A stretch of DNA of 64,000 nucleotides from Maribacter caenipelagi (GTDB lineage: Bacteria; Bacteroidota; Bacteroidia; Flavobacteriales; Flavobacteriaceae): the NCBI RefSeq assembly GCF_004364175.1, contig NZ_SNZW01000015.1, positions 412,688 to 476,687 of the forward strand, given 5' to 3'. The notes under the pieces are model-generated. The model did not search any database and was not told where the DNA came from. It worked only from the letters and a program-made list of their open reading frames with translations. The translations under genes were made by a program, and so were the position numbers. Within the stretch, counting starts at the first letter, position 1; each line of letters opens with the position of its first letter. Shown here in pieces: positions 55,440-64,000 of this stretch.

Positions 55440-56714
55440 ATGCCATATCTTTTTGCACAACCTTTAATTACAAATGACACCGTAGTCTTTGGGCTATTGG
55501 CTCTTTGTTTAGGTTTCATCTTTTACACATCAAGTTTAAAAACCGGTTTTTGGAGTAAATTCTACTCCATCGTACCAGCAGTGCTTATGTGTTATCTGTT
55601 ACCAGCGATATTAACCAGTACAGGTATCGTTTCTGATGAGATTTCAAATTTATATTTTATGGCAAGTAGGTATTTACTACCTGCAGCGCTTGTTCTTATG
55701 ACGTTAAGCATTGATATAAAGGCAATTTCCAATTTAGGGTCTAAAGCAATTATTATGTTTTTGACCGGTAGCGCCGGTATTATTATTGGCGGACCGATTG
55801 CTATTCTTATCGTTTCTATATTTTCTCCCGACACTGTTGGCGGTAATGATTTTGATGCTATTTGGAGGGGGTTATCTACTATCGCAGGTAGTTGGATCGG
55901 TGGCGGTGCCAACCAAGCTGCCATGTTAGAAATTTTTCAATACAATCCTGAAAAATATGGCGGAATGGTATTGATCGATATCGTTGTTGCCAATGTATGG
56001 ATGGCAATTGTTCTTTTAGGTGTTGGTAAAACCAAACAGATTGATAAATGGTTAAAGGCGGATACTTCTGCTATTGAAACTTTAAAAATAAAAGTGACGG
56101 AGTTTACCGAGAAAATCACTCGTGTACCTACCTTAAATGATTATATGATCACGCTATCGTTAGCCTTTTCTGCAGTTGGTATAGCGCATTTTTTCGGAGA
56201 TCATATCAGTTCGTTTCTTACCACTACATTTGATTCAGTAAATGACCAAAAAAGTTTTCTTTCGTTCTTAGGCTCTGCTTTCTTTTGGATGGTGGTTATC
56301 GCCACCGGCTTAGGAATAGCGCTTTCATTTACTAAAGCAAAAAATTACGAAGGTGCAGGCGCCAGTAAAATTGGCGGAATGTTCATTTATATTTTAGTAG
56401 CAACTATTGGTATGAAAATGGATTTAAATAAAGTACTTGAAAACCCAGGATTGATTGCTGTTGGCTTCATTTGGATTGCCATTCATGCCGGATTAATGAT
56501 ATTGGTTGCAAAACTCATTAAGGCTCCCTATTTCTTTTTAGCAGTAGGTAGTCAGGCGAATGTTGGTGGTGCCGCTTCCGCTCCTGTGGTTGCCGCAGAG
56601 TTTCACCCGTCATTGACATCTGTCGGGGTACTATTAGCTGTTTTAGGCTATGTTGTAGGTACCGGTGGCGCCTTACTTTGTGCTTATTTGATGGAGGTCG
56701 CCTCAACCCTATAG
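55440..56714 (+). CDS. DUF819 family membrane protein
   Basis: A 424-residue polytopic membrane protein (about 11 segments). IAGSWIGGGANQAAMLEIFQ and AVGSQANVGGAASAPVVAAEFHPSLTSVGVLLAVLGYVVGTGGAL are the DUF819 (YjcL-like) signatures. The repeated G-N/Q-A motifs in two halves suggest an inverted-repeat transporter. Substrate unknown. It follows the HAD gene by 34 bases. Confidence 0.88.
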   Translation: MPYLFAQPLITNDTVVFGLLALCLGFIFYTSSLKTGFWSKFYSIVPAVLMCYLLPAILTSTGIVSDEISNLYFMASRYLLPAALVLMTLSIDIKAISNLGSKAIIMFLTGSAGIIIGGPIAILIVSIFSPDTVGGNDFDAIWRGLSTIAGSWIGGGANQAAMLEIFQYNPEKYGGMVLIDIVVANVWMAIVLLGVGKTKQIDKWLKADTSAIETLKIKVTEFTEKITRVPTLNDYMITLSLAFSAVGIAHFFGDHISSFLTTTFDSVNDQKSFLSFLGSAFFWMVVIATGLGIALSFTKAKNYEGAGASKIGGMFIYILVATIGMKMDLNKVLENPGLIAVGFIWIAIHAGLMILVAKLIKAPYFFLAVGSQANVGGAASAPVVAAEFHPSLTSVGVLLAVLGYVVGTGGALLCAYLMEVASTL

Positions 56715-56795
56715 ACATTCATATTTACTAACAAAATAAAAGTTGGCGTCCTTTATTATCAAATTTTATAGATATTTGCCCCCTAAATAAAAAGA

Positions 56796-57491
56796 ATGAA
56801 GAAAATATTATTTGTTATTGTTGCAATACTGGCATTAGGTTCATGTGGCGACAACCCAAAAGAAACTATGATTGTGAACGGTAAAATAAAAGGGCTTAAA
56901 AAAGGCACGCTGTATTTACAACACGTACCTGATTCTGTTCTTGTTACTGTTGATTCGGTTGCTATAAACGGAGATGGTAATTTCTCTTTTACTACAAAAT
57001 TAATGAGTCCAGAGATTTTTTACCTATACCTAGATAAAAAAGATAATAACGATATTAATGACCGTATTACTTTTTTTGCCGAACCAGGGACTATTACTAT
57101 CAATAGCGATTGGAATACGTTTGATACTACTGCAAAAATTACAGGCTCTGAATCTAATGAAAAACTTAAAGAATATAAGCAGACCATGAGCGGTATCAAC
57201 AAAAGAAATGTTGAGATTATGATGAATGCCGCCCAACCAAATGGCGAATTAAGCAAACTTAGTATAGATTCATTAGCGAATATCAGCAATAGAAATACTC
57301 AAAGAGGTTATGCGTTCGCGATCAACTTTGCGCTAAATAACAAATCGTCGTTTATAGCGCCATACATCGCATTAAAGGAAATACCTGATGCCAATGTCAA
57401 ATACTTAGATTCTATTTACCAAGTGCTAACACCAGAGGTAGCTGAATCGAAATATGGTAAAGAATTGGCTGAACTTTTGAAAAAGAATTAA
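56796..57491 (+). CDS. DUF4369 lipoprotein
   Basis: A 231-residue lipoprotein: MKKILFVIVAILALGSCGDN has a lipobox (LGSC). The following beta-rich domain (MIVNGKIKGLKKGTLYLQHVPDSVLVTVDSVAINGDGNFSFTTK) is DUF4369, often found at the N-terminus of thioredoxin-like Bacteroidota proteins. No thioredoxin domain follows here. Function unknown; probably attached to the periplasmic side of an envelope membrane. Ends at the terminator at 57518. Confidence 0.85.
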   Translation: MKKILFVIVAILALGSCGDNPKETMIVNGKIKGLKKGTLYLQHVPDSVLVTVDSVAINGDGNFSFTTKLMSPEIFYLYLDKKDNNDINDRITFFAEPGTITINSDWNTFDTTAKITGSESNEKLKEYKQTMSGINKRNVEIMMNAAQPNGELSKLSIDSLANISNRNTQRGYAFAINFALNNKSSFIAPYIALKEIPDANVKYLDSIYQVLTPEVAESKYGKELAELLKKN

Positions 57492-57517
57492 ATAGAACAA
57501 ATCAACTTATTACAAAT

Positions 57518-57553
57518 AAAAAAGCATCCTAATAATTTAGGATGCTTTTTTAT
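57518..57553. terminator. Bidirectional terminator
   Basis: AGCATCCTAA / TTAGGATGCT hairpin with a three-to-four-base loop and A/T tracts on both sides, between convergent genes ending at 57491 and 57571. Confidence 0.9.
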
Positions 57554-57570
57554 TTTAAGGAAGAGGTAAA

Positions 57571-57840
57571 CTATACCAACTTGTTAAGGTCATCGACCAA
57601 TTTAGTTGCTTTAGTTTCCAAATCTTTTCTTACTTCTTTGAAATGTGCTTTCTTGTTCTCAACATCATTTTGGTTGATTTTAGCAACCAACTCATCAAAA
57701 GATGAAATTGCCTCATCTATAATTGCAGAACCTTCTTTTGAATGCGTAGTACCATTAGTAGCCTCAACTATATAAACACCTTCTATAATGTCACCAAGAA
57801 CATTATTAATATCTTTCTTTAAATTTTTAATACTTGCCAT
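57571..57840 (-). CDS. Conserved small helical protein of unknown function
   Basis: An 89-residue, mostly helical, charged protein: MASIKNLKKDINNVLGDIIEG at the start, then a helical segment NKKAHFKEVRKDLETKATKLVDDLNKL. No signal peptide and no catalytic motif. Such proteins recur in Flavobacteriaceae beside house-keeping genes. It has a good -7 box at 57858 and its own terminator, so it is transcribed alone. Confidence 0.75.
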   Translation of the reverse strand: MASIKNLKKDINNVLGDIIEGVYIVEATNGTTHSKEGSAIIDEAISSFDELVAKINQNDVENKKAHFKEVRKDLETKATKLVDDLNKLV

Positions 57841-57857
57841 CTCTAATTATTTTTTTG

Positions 57858-57865
57858 CAAAAATA
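57858..57865 (-). promoter_or_regulatory. -7 promoter element for the 57571 gene
   Basis: Reverse strand TATTTTTG, exact TAnnTTTG match, 17 bases before the start. Confidence 0.5.
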
Positions 57866-57898
57866 CAATTTTTGAACTGCCATACAGTTAATTAGACC

Positions 57899-58864
57899 TT
57901 AAATAGTAACTTCTAATAGTTTAGCACCGGAAGATTGTAAAGAAATCTTCTGTGTTGAAGCTGGTAATAACGCTGTTTCTCCACTTTTTATTGAAACTTC
58001 GCCTACAGCAGTACTGATCTTAGCCTCACCACCAACACACATAAATATGGTAAAAGAATCTCTTTGTGTAGTGTCCAAATCTAAATTTTCGGTCAACTCA
58101 ATGAAGTTGGTTTTGAAATACGGACAATCTACCATCGTATTTACTTCATTCTTAGCCTTATCATAAGAAACTATGAAATCATCTTTCTTCTCATAATCTA
58201 CAGCATCAAGCGCTAGGTCTGTATGTAATTCACGAAGGTTACCTTCTTTGTCTTTTCTATTGAAATCGAAAACGCGATACGTTACATCAGATGTTTGCTG
58301 AATTTCTGCCAACATTACCCCTGCCCCAATTGCATGTATTTTACCTGTATTAATGAAGAAAGTATCTCCTTCTTTAACTTGCTCATAATTAAGAAGATCA
58401 AGCAAGGTATCATTATCAATACTTTCAGCGTATTCTTCTTTGGTAACATCTTTGTTAAAGCCAACAATTAATTCTGCTTTAGGATCTGCATCCATAATAT
58501 ACCACATCTCAGTCTTACCAAATGAATCATGTCGCTCTTTCGCCAAGGCATCATTTGGGTGCAATTGAATGGACAAATCTTGTTTAGCGTCAATAAACTT
58601 TATAAGGATAGGAAATTCTTTTCCGAAGCGCTCTACAACACTTTTTCCCAAAAGCTCTTCTGCATTCGAGTCTATAAGGTCTTGAAGTGACTTACCTTCT
58701 AAGCTACCATTGGCAACAACAGAAATATCACCTTTAACCGTAGACAACTCCCAACTTTCGCCAGTAATATCACTTTCTATAGGTTTGCCAAAAACTTCTT
58801 TAAGCTTTGTACCGCCCCAAAGTCTTTCTTTTAAAATTGGTCTAAATTTCAGAGGATGGATCAT
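57899..58864 (-). CDS. manA: Mannose-6-phosphate isomerase, class I
   Basis: Zinc enzyme interconverting mannose 6-phosphate and fructose 6-phosphate. The 321 residues are the short cupin type. N-terminal MIHPLKFRPILKERLWGGTKL, then KFIDAKQDLSIQLHPNDALAKERHDSFGKTEMWYIMDADPKAEL with the zinc-binding QLHP and E, and KIHAIGAGVMLAEIQQTSDVTYRVFDFNR. It feeds mannose-containing surface polysaccharides. Located downstream of queD by 78 bases on the same strand. Confidence 0.94.
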   Translation of the reverse strand: MIHPLKFRPILKERLWGGTKLKEVFGKPIESDITGESWELSTVKGDISVVANGSLEGKSLQDLIDSNAEELLGKSVVERFGKEFPILIKFIDAKQDLSIQLHPNDALAKERHDSFGKTEMWYIMDADPKAELIVGFNKDVTKEEYAESIDNDTLLDLLNYEQVKEGDTFFINTGKIHAIGAGVMLAEIQQTSDVTYRVFDFNRKDKEGNLRELHTDLALDAVDYEKKDDFIVSYDKAKNEVNTMVDCPYFKTNFIELTENLDLDTTQRDSFTIFMCVGGEAKISTAVGEVSIKSGETALLPASTQKISLQSSGAKLLEVTI

Positions 58865-58942
58865 TGTATATCTTATTTGTTGGTCAATTAAATTAGACTA
58901 ATAACGTATAATAAGGATTTTTCTTACATTTTAATGCTTGAA

Positions 58943-59350
58943 TTATCCAGAGAACGTCACAAAATTTCTTGGCGTTTCATATAGCACCACTTCTAAATCG
59001 TGTGATTTTTGAATATGAGGTCTCAACTTTTGCCAAATGATTACCGAAATATTTTCTGCTGTTGGGTTTAAAGTTTTAAACTCTGCTACTTCAATATTTA
59101 AATTCTTATGGTCTAAATAGTCTTCAATCTCTACTTTGATCAGATCTTTTAAAACCTTCATATCCATAACAAAACCAGTTTCAGCATCTATCTCTCCTGT
59201 GACACTTACAACTAACTCATAATTGTGTCCGTGGAAATTTGGATTGTTACACTTACCGAAAATTTCGGTGTTTTTACTGTCGTCCCAATCTTTTCTATAT
59301 AAACGGTGAGCGGCATTAAAATGTGCTTTTCTACTTACTTTTACTTTCAT
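58943..59350 (-). CDS. queD: 6-carboxytetrahydropterin synthase QueD-like
   Basis: A 135-residue PTPS-fold enzyme. Zinc ligands: His in KAHFNAAHRL and the pair in CNNPNFHGHNYELVV. The N-terminal catalytic cysteine is in IFGKCNNPNFHG. ETGFVMDMKVLKDLIK and YLDHKNLN are also conserved. QueD makes carboxytetrahydropterin on the path to queuosine. A 6-pyruvoyltetrahydropterin synthase role cannot be excluded; other que genes are not in the window. It overlaps the idi stop by one base (TAATG-type coupling). Confidence 0.9.
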   Translation of the reverse strand: MKVKVSRKAHFNAAHRLYRKDWDDSKNTEIFGKCNNPNFHGHNYELVVSVTGEIDAETGFVMDMKVLKDLIKVEIEDYLDHKNLNIEVAEFKTLNPTAENISVIIWQKLRPHIQKSHDLEVVLYETPRNFVTFSG

Positions 59351-59880
59351 TATTTCGCTGGCATTTTAAATAGATGTTCGTAAAACTTATCAAAGATAAT
59401 CTTAAACCAAGCCGTGTATTCCTTCGGATTATTAGAAATATCTTCTTTTATAGCTTCAGGAGACATCCATTTCCACGCCTCTACTTCATCTAGATTTATG
59501 TTTGGTTCTGCATTAAAACTACCTATCATTACATGATCTAGTTCATGTTCGGTTAAACCATTATCGAAAGGAGCTTTATAAATGAAGGAAAATAATTCTT
59601 TTAATTCTGCCTGAAACCCCATTTCTTCTTGAAGTCTACGTTTACCAGCCTCAGTATTAGTCTCACCTACACGTTGATGACTACAACATGTATTCGTCCA
59701 TAATAACGGAGAATGATATTTAGATGCCGCTCGTTGTTGCAGCATAATCTCACCGTTGTCATTTGTAATAAATACTGAAAATGCTCTATGTAAAACTGCC
59801 TTTTCATGGGCTTCCATTTTGGCCATAGTGCCTATTTGCTCGTTATTTTCGTTTACGAGAATTACCTGTTCTTCCTTCAT
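59350..59880 (-). CDS. idi: Isopentenyl-diphosphate delta-isomerase, type I
   Basis: Interconverts isopentenyl and dimethylallyl diphosphate. The 176-residue Nudix-fold enzyme shows the catalytic cysteine in LLWTNTCCSHQR, the Nudix helix AGKRRLQEEMGFQ, and the glutamate-containing TEHELDHVMIGSFN. The N-terminus EEQVILVNENNEQIG is standard. A 9-bp inverted repeat (CATTACGTA / TACGTAATG) overlaps its start codon. Confidence 0.94.
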   Translation of the reverse strand: MKEEQVILVNENNEQIGTMAKMEAHEKAVLHRAFSVFITNDNGEIMLQQRAASKYHSPLLWTNTCCSHQRVGETNTEAGKRRLQEEMGFQAELKELFSFIYKAPFDNGLTEHELDHVMIGSFNAEPNINLDEVEAWKWMSPEAIKEDISNNPKEYTAWFKIIFDKFYEHLFKMPAK

Positions 59881-59940
59881 TACGTAAAAATAAGGCGTTT
59901 TAGGTATTATACGTAATGATGAATATATAAAAAGAAAAAT

Positions 59941-60894
59941 CTAGAAGAAACGAGGGGATTTTAGGTTGTTCTTGGTCATAATGAAATCGTATCTGAATAT
60001 TATTTCGAATGATCCATCATTGAAAGCTGTATTGCCAAGGTCTGTAGTTTCCTTATCATACGCTAAACCAATCAAAAATTTATTAGACACATTGAAACCT
60101 GCCATACCACTAAATGCAGCATCCCATCTGTAGGCTGCTCCTAAAATAAACTTTTCGTTTAACATAAAATTTGCCGATAAATCTACTTGTAACGGTGCCC
60201 CTTGCACCACCTTAGTCAGTAATGCCGGTTTAAATTTTACAGACTCATTCAGATCCCAAACATAACCAGTTATCAAATAAAGGTTCATTTGTTCTTTAGC
60301 CGTAGAAAGGTTGGTTTCTTGAAAATGCGATGTTTCTAAAAAACGAGGTACAGACAAACCCGCATAGAATCTTTGGGTATGATAATATACTCCAGCCCCA
60401 ATATTAGGAGAAAGTCTATTATCGATATCTTGTTGTAAGGTTGGATCAGTTGTATACTGGTTTAATTCTGAGAACCTAACATCCAATAAGTTAGCACTTG
60501 CTTTTAATCCAAAACTTAACCTACCTTCAGTTGAAGTATAAACAGTATAAGAAAAATCAATATCGAAATTAGTTTCTGAAGTTGGTCCTATCTCATCATT
60601 AACTATCGACAAGCCTAAGCCTACACCTCTATATCCAATAGGTGAATGCACATTAATAGTTTGCGTAGTTGGCGCACCATCTAAACCTACCCATTGAGAA
60701 CGATGCAAAGCACCTATGCTAATATGCCCTCTAGAACCCGCGTATGCAGGGTTTACACTTATGGTGTTATACATGTACTGCGTATACTGGGCATCTTGCT
60801 GCCCATAAGAAAATACTCCAAAACAAACTACCACTACTGCGACAGCTCGTTTTAGAAAATTCTTTTTAAGTATGGTTATATATGTTTTCAACAT
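59941..60894 (-). CDS. PorP/SprF-like outer membrane protein
   Basis: A 317-residue outer-membrane protein with a signal peptide ending near VVVVCFGVFSYGQQ. The mature start DAQYTQYMYNTISVNPAYAGSRGHISIGALHRSQWVGLDGAPTTQTINVHSPI is the PorP/SprF signature. The C-terminus ends IIFRYDFIMTKNNL, beta-barrel-like. In gliding Flavobacteria SprF-type proteins help secrete or anchor large SprB-like adhesins on the surface. Directly after the TSP3-repeat gene (five bases), so it probably handles its two upstream partners. Confidence 0.93.
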   Translation of the reverse strand: MLKTYITILKKNFLKRAVAVVVVCFGVFSYGQQDAQYTQYMYNTISVNPAYAGSRGHISIGALHRSQWVGLDGAPTTQTINVHSPIGYRGVGLGLSIVNDEIGPTSETNFDIDFSYTVYTSTEGRLSFGLKASANLLDVRFSELNQYTTDPTLQQDIDNRLSPNIGAGVYYHTQRFYAGLSVPRFLETSHFQETNLSTAKEQMNLYLITGYVWDLNESVKFKPALLTKVVQGAPLQVDLSANFMLNEKFILGAAYRWDAAFSGMAGFNVSNKFLIGLAYDKETTDLGNTAFNDGSFEIIFRYDFIMTKNNLKSPRFF

Positions 60895-60899
60895 TCTTA

Positions 60900-62945
60900 T
60901 TATCTATTTATATATATGTAACCAGACAGGGTTTCTGTTTCTCCGTTCGGTAATTCATAATCTAGAATATAGAAATATGTACCTACTGGTAATTTACTGT
61001 CCATGTCAACGGTTACCCTACCTTCAGATGTTCCATCAAAGACATTGCCTTCGGTATCATATGCTTTTGTCATATACACCGCTACACCCCATCTGTTATA
61101 GATTTTCATTGTATTGTTAGGGTAATTCTGTAAGCCGTCTATTCTTAGAACATCATGAATGCCATCGCCGTTAGGTGTAATAACGTTGAAAACTTCTATT
61201 TCTTCTTCTAGCTGACCTAAATCTGAATCTAAATAGTTTGGTATACCATCGTCGTCAGAATCATCATCAACGTAATCTCCATTAAGGTTGACGTCTTCAT
61301 CACGAGTTTCTATACCATCATCGTCATCATCGGTATCCCTGTAATCAGATTCCTCATCACTATCGGTGTTTGGAAGTTGAGCGTAAGGATCATCAATTTC
61401 ATCATTGACGTCAATATCAACTGATATTGCACCTTCATAGCCATCATCCAATCCGTCATTATCTTTATCAGAACCGATCATAACAACATCTGCAATACCA
61501 TCATGATCAAAGTCATGAGCTTCAATAGCATCTAGTACATTGTCGTTATCACTATCCTCATCTAAATAATCAGGCAGGTTATCTCCGTCAGTATCAACAG
61601 GGAACAATCCAGTTAAACCATTAGCTTCATACGCATCATCTAACCCGTTGGTATTTGCGTCGATCCCTGAAGGCGGAATGTAATCTGCCGTAGCCTGAGC
61701 TTCAACATTATCTGGTATACCATCGCCGTCAGCATCGATATCCAAATAATCTGGGAAGCCGTCACCATCAGAATCTGTTGGGTCGGTAGACGGGTCATTA
61801 TCGCCATCTAAGTTCAAATCTTCAAAACTATCAACGATGCCATCATCATCACTATCCATATCAACACCTAACGGATTAATAAGAATTGTTATGGTCGATG
61901 TGCTACAATTACCTACTGTATCACACACCGTATAATCAAAAGTATCTGTTCCTAAATAATTATTATTCGGGAAGTATGTTGGAATATCATCGGATGGATC
62001 ATTTGGTGTACCATTATCATCAACAGTAACCGAGCCATTGGTTGGTTGCGTTACGCTAAACGTACCATCTGTAGGTAAATCGTTATCATTTAATTGCCAT
62101 GTATCTATTGCTGTGATTGCATTGATATCTAGTGCAATAGAATCATCATTAGTATCTAAAATTGGTAATACTTCTATAGTTACGTTTGCCGTACTACAAT
62201 CTCCGTAGGCATTACAAATCGTATAATCGAAAGTATCTGTACCGTTAAAATCTACATCTGGAGTATAGGTTACGATATCATCCATCGGATTGTTTGGTGT
62301 ACCACCATCATCAATTGTTACCGAGCCATTTGCCGGGTCAGTTGTTGTTAAGGCTCCGACATCTGGTAAATCGGCATCATTTCCATAAATGTCTATAATT
62401 ACCGGTACTTCTTCGTCTGTTGTTACCAGATCATCTTCTAAATCTGCAGCTTCAGGCAAACACACCACCGTGAAATTTGGCAGACTAAACGTGTTACCCG
62501 CTTTGTTCACCAGGGCGGTATATCTTACGACAGCATCGGTAGCAATTACCATGGGACTTAATTGATCCCCTGTTAATGGCGGACTCCAACTTACCGATGC
62601 TGTACTTGGTACATTAGAAGTAATATCCATAGTTACTTCATTATCTGGATTATTACAATCTGTTACAATAAAATAACCTGTTGCATTAGAACCACATAAG
62701 GTACCATCGTAGGTTGCAAAGTAAATACCTGGTTGGGTTACTTCATAAAAAGAATCGGTACCGAGTACGGTTGCCGTGTCTGAAGCTTCATACCAACGAA
62801 AGTTATTTTGATCACTATCCGTAGGTGCCTGTAGTAAGAACTGGGCATTGGATACCAATACGCCCAGTATCGTGGTAACGATACTGAGAAATATGGTTTT
62901 GTATATATGAGTTTTTTTCAAATCGATTTGGGATCTATTCTTCAA
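60900..62945 (-). CDS. T9SS surface protein: cadherin-like repeats, TSP3 repeats, gliding-motility C-terminal domain
   Basis: A 681-residue protein with an N-terminal signal ([19 protein letters not shown]). After a domain around residues 35-160 come two bacterial Ig/cadherin-like repeats of about 85 residues ([22 protein letters not shown] and [22 protein letters not shown]). A stretch of aspartate-rich thrombospondin type 3 repeats follows ([31 protein letters not shown] and so on, about residues 365-590), expected to bind calcium. The end ([29 protein letters not shown]...GYIYINR) is the gliding-motility-associated CTD used by the type IX system. Sits between the repeat adhesin and the PorP/SprF gene. 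Confidence 0.93.
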   Translation of the reverse strand: MKNRSQIDLKKTHIYKTIFLSIVTTILGVLVSNAQFLLQAPTDSDQNNFRWYEASDTATVLGTDSFYEVTQPGIYFATYDGTLCGSNATGYFIVTDCNNPDNEVTMDITSNVPSTASVSWSPPLTGDQLSPMVIATDAVVRYTALVNKAGNTFSLPNFTVVCLPEAADLEDDLVTTDEEVPVIIDIYGNDADLPDVGALTTTDPANGSVTIDDGGTPNNPMDDIVTYTPDVDFNGTDTFDYTICNAYGDCSTANVTIEVLPILDTNDDSIALDINAITAIDTWQLNDNDLPTDGTFSVTQPTNGSVTVDDNGTPNDPSDDIPTYFPNNNYLGTDTFDYTVCDTVGNCSTSTITILINPLGVDMDSDDDGIVDSFEDLNLDGDNDPSTDPTDSDGDGFPDYLDIDADGDGIPDNVEAQATADYIPPSGIDANTNGLDDAYEANGLTGLFPVDTDGDNLPDYLDEDSDNDNVLDAIEAHDFDHDGIADVVMIGSDKDNDGLDDGYEGAISVDIDVNDEIDDPYAQLPNTDSDEESDYRDTDDDDDGIETRDEDVNLNGDYVDDDSDDDGIPNYLDSDLGQLEEEIEVFNVITPNGDGIHDVLRIDGLQNYPNNTMKIYNRWGVAVYMTKAYDTEGNVFDGTSEGRVTVDMDSKLPVGTYFYILDYELPNGETETLSGYIYINR

Positions 62946-62953
62946 TTAGCTTT

Positions 62954-64000
62954 TTATTGAGCTACAAAAACAACATTTATCAATGTATTATAGTCTGTTG
63001 GTGTCGCTATTACATCATACGTCATAACACCAACAGCATCAACACTTACATTAGCAAAAACCGCAGGATCAAAATACGTGACATAATAATACAATTCAGT
63101 ATTTGCATATGTTGGTATAGCAGCAGGTGCTCCTGCGCTTACTACGGCTGGTGTACCATATTGAGCTAGATACTCTGCATGTAAATCAATTGTTCTACCT
63201 GTACCTGTTGTTGCCACATCAACTTCTATAGAAGGCGGATAGAAAATATCAGGTCTTGTATTGGCAATTAAATATGGATCAGCTGATGTACCTGTACCAC
63301 TTACACTAATATCTGTGTCTGGCGCAGCTTCTAAAATAGTTTCAGCACCGTTTGCACTAGGAATAGTTACACTATTTCCTTCCGATATACTCAATTGATT
63401 TCCTGAAAGACTTAATGTTTGGTCGTCGGTATCCAATGAACTTATATTAATCGTCTGGTCCGTATTTCCACCTTCCGATATAGTCAATACAGCTCCATCA
63501 AAAGCCAATCCTGTAATAGTTTCGTTACCGATAACCTTATCTAGATCCAATGCCTCGCTTGCCGTGATAGCATCCGACAACTCCGTGTCGGTCGCCAAAC
63601 TTGGATCGGCACTGAACTCCGTACCTACAAGGTTCAATCCTGTACCAGCGGTATACTGCGTATCGGTATCCAACGCCCCTAAATTCACCGTTTCGTTTGC
63701 AGCGCCATCTTGTGTAAGCGTTAATATAGAAGTTCCGCCATCGAAAGTCAATCCAGTCACCGATTCGTTACCGATAACCTTATCAAGATCCAATGCCTCG
63801 CTTGCCGTGATAGCATCCGACAACTCCGTGTCGGTCGCCAAACTTGGATCGGCACTGAACTCCGTACCTACAAGGTTCAATCCTGTACCAGCGGTATACT
63901 GCGTATCGGTATCCAATGAACTTATATTAATCGTCTGGTCCGTATTTCCACCTTCCGATATAGTCAATACAGCTCCATCAAAAGCCAATCCTGTAATAGT
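62954..64000 (-). CDS. Tandem-repeat surface/adhesin-like protein, C-terminal part (cut by window edge)
   Basis: The last 349 codons are present; the start lies right of position 64000. Visible parts, N to C: at least two nearly identical units of about 80 residues containing TQYTAGTGLNLVGTEFSADPSLATDTELSDAITASEALDLDKVIGNE, alternating with ISEGGNTDQTINISSLDTD or TQDGAANETVNLGALDTD. A shorter variant (DDQTLSLSGNQLSISEGNSVTIP) and a C-terminal domain of about 130 residues follow. The repeats resemble phage tail-fibre and beta-helical surface proteins. There is no standard T9SS CTD at the end, which reads NTLINVVFVAQ. The next gene starts 8 bases downstream, so the three genes form one unit. 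Confidence 0.75.
   Translation of the reverse strand, partial: TITGLAFDGAVLTISEGGNTDQTINISSLDTDTQYTAGTGLNLVGTEFSADPSLATDTELSDAITASEALDLDKVIGNESVTGLTFDGGTSILTLTQDGAANETVNLGALDTDTQYTAGTGLNLVGTEFSADPSLATDTELSDAITASEALDLDKVIGNETITGLAFDGAVLTISEGGNTDQTINISSLDTDDQTLSLSGNQLSISEGNSVTIPSANGAETILEAAPDTDISVSGTGTSADPYLIANTRPDIFYPPSIEVDVATTGTGRTIDLHAEYLAQYGTPAVVSAGAPAAIPTYANTELYYYVTYFDPAVFANVSVDAVGVMTYDVIATPTDYNTLINVVFVAQ
63426..64000. repeat. Near-identical DNA repeats in the adhesin gene
   Basis: 63426-63520 is identical to 63906-64000 over 95 bases (offset 480). 63521-63673 matches 63764-63916 at 152 of 153 bases (offset 243, a whole number of codons). The second block ends inside the first, giving a mosaic of two unit types. 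The repeat probably continues beyond the window. Confidence 0.95.

Noticed and set aside
59878..59918. CATTACGTA / TACGTAATG inverted repeat at the idi start
   Set aside because: The arms are short, separated by 23 bases, and one overlaps the coding start; likely chance in AT-rich DNA, so not listed as a regulatory site.
61200..61860. GATGATGG-type simple repeats in the reverse-strand gene
   Set aside because: They encode the aspartate-rich thrombospondin type 3 repeats and need no separate explanation.
63426..64000. CRISPR-like repeat array
   Set aside because: Repeats are long, in frame and inside a coding sequence; spacing is codon-based and there are no short palindromic repeats or cas genes.

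Overview
The window is a chromosomal segment of a marine-type member of Flavobacteriaceae (Bacteroidota). The DNA is AT-rich. Translation starts lack Shine-Dalgarno sequences, and upstream regions carry the Bacteroidota promoter pattern (TTG at -33, TAnnTTTG at -7). Marker families agree: type IX secretion/gliding proteins (PorP/SprF, gliding-motility C-terminal domain), DUF4295 next to rpmG, bacillithiol synthesis (bshC), DUF5916, DUF2911 and DUF4369. The gene content looks like core genome; I see no prophage, insertion sequence, CRISPR array, rRNA or tRNA. The genus cannot be fixed from sequence alone (a Maribacter/Zobellia-like relative is plausible).

Layout. 1-7.3 kb: pyrG (cut by the window edge), a small DUF3820 gene, a Tat-exported TIM-barrel isomerase, and a reverse-strand run guaA - LysM/periplasmic-binding-fold protein - OsmC - DUF922. 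7.3-7.7 kb: a non-coding gap holding two tandem small-RNA-like elements. 7.7-18.9 kb: FMN oxidase, GT39-like transferase, bshC, a large M14 peptidase, DUF2339/DUF3999 membrane pair, LpxR-like lipid A deacylase. 18.9-33.6 kb: mostly reverse-strand housekeeping genes: rimO, phosphoesterase, amidase, DUF2911, ftsY, DUF4295, rpmG, rpmB, cinA, an Hpt protein, FAH-family hydrolase, exonuclease, a 2-oxoacid dehydrogenase E2 and recR. 33.8-41.4 kb: SSS symporter, CoA-binding protein, fabH, an ABC1/UbiB-like kinase with a TetR regulator, a third small-RNA-like element, and htpG. 41.5-57.5 kb: membrane protein of unknown function, MOSC, DUF885 peptidase, DoxX, AraC regulator, S1/P1 nuclease, class A penicillin-binding protein, SPFH/RHH pair, DUF5916, HAD phosphatase, DUF819 and a DUF4369 lipoprotein. 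57.5-64 kb: manA, queD, idi and a surface-protein cluster (PorP/SprF-like protein, TSP3-repeat protein with a T9SS C-terminal domain, and a tandem-repeat adhesin-like protein running off the window).

The most interesting signal is non-coding. Three elements (two in tandem at about 7.38-7.62 kb, one at 39.25-39.36 kb) share on the reverse strand a core reading roughly TATGAAAAAGA followed by T-rich sequence, then a GGTT-containing linker, then a strong intrinsic terminator hairpin. In two of them the core lies in the loop of a perfect 7- or 11-bp stem. The third copy has a textbook promoter (TTG-N19-TATATTTG) starting just before its 5' stem. I read these as a family of about 90-115 nt small RNAs. 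Other candidates for follow-up are an inverted repeat inside the htpG promoter spacer, a GATATC-type palindrome cluster before the SPFH/RHH operon, an Asp-to-Asn change in the E2 catalytic motif, and near-identical DNA repeats in the adhesin gene.
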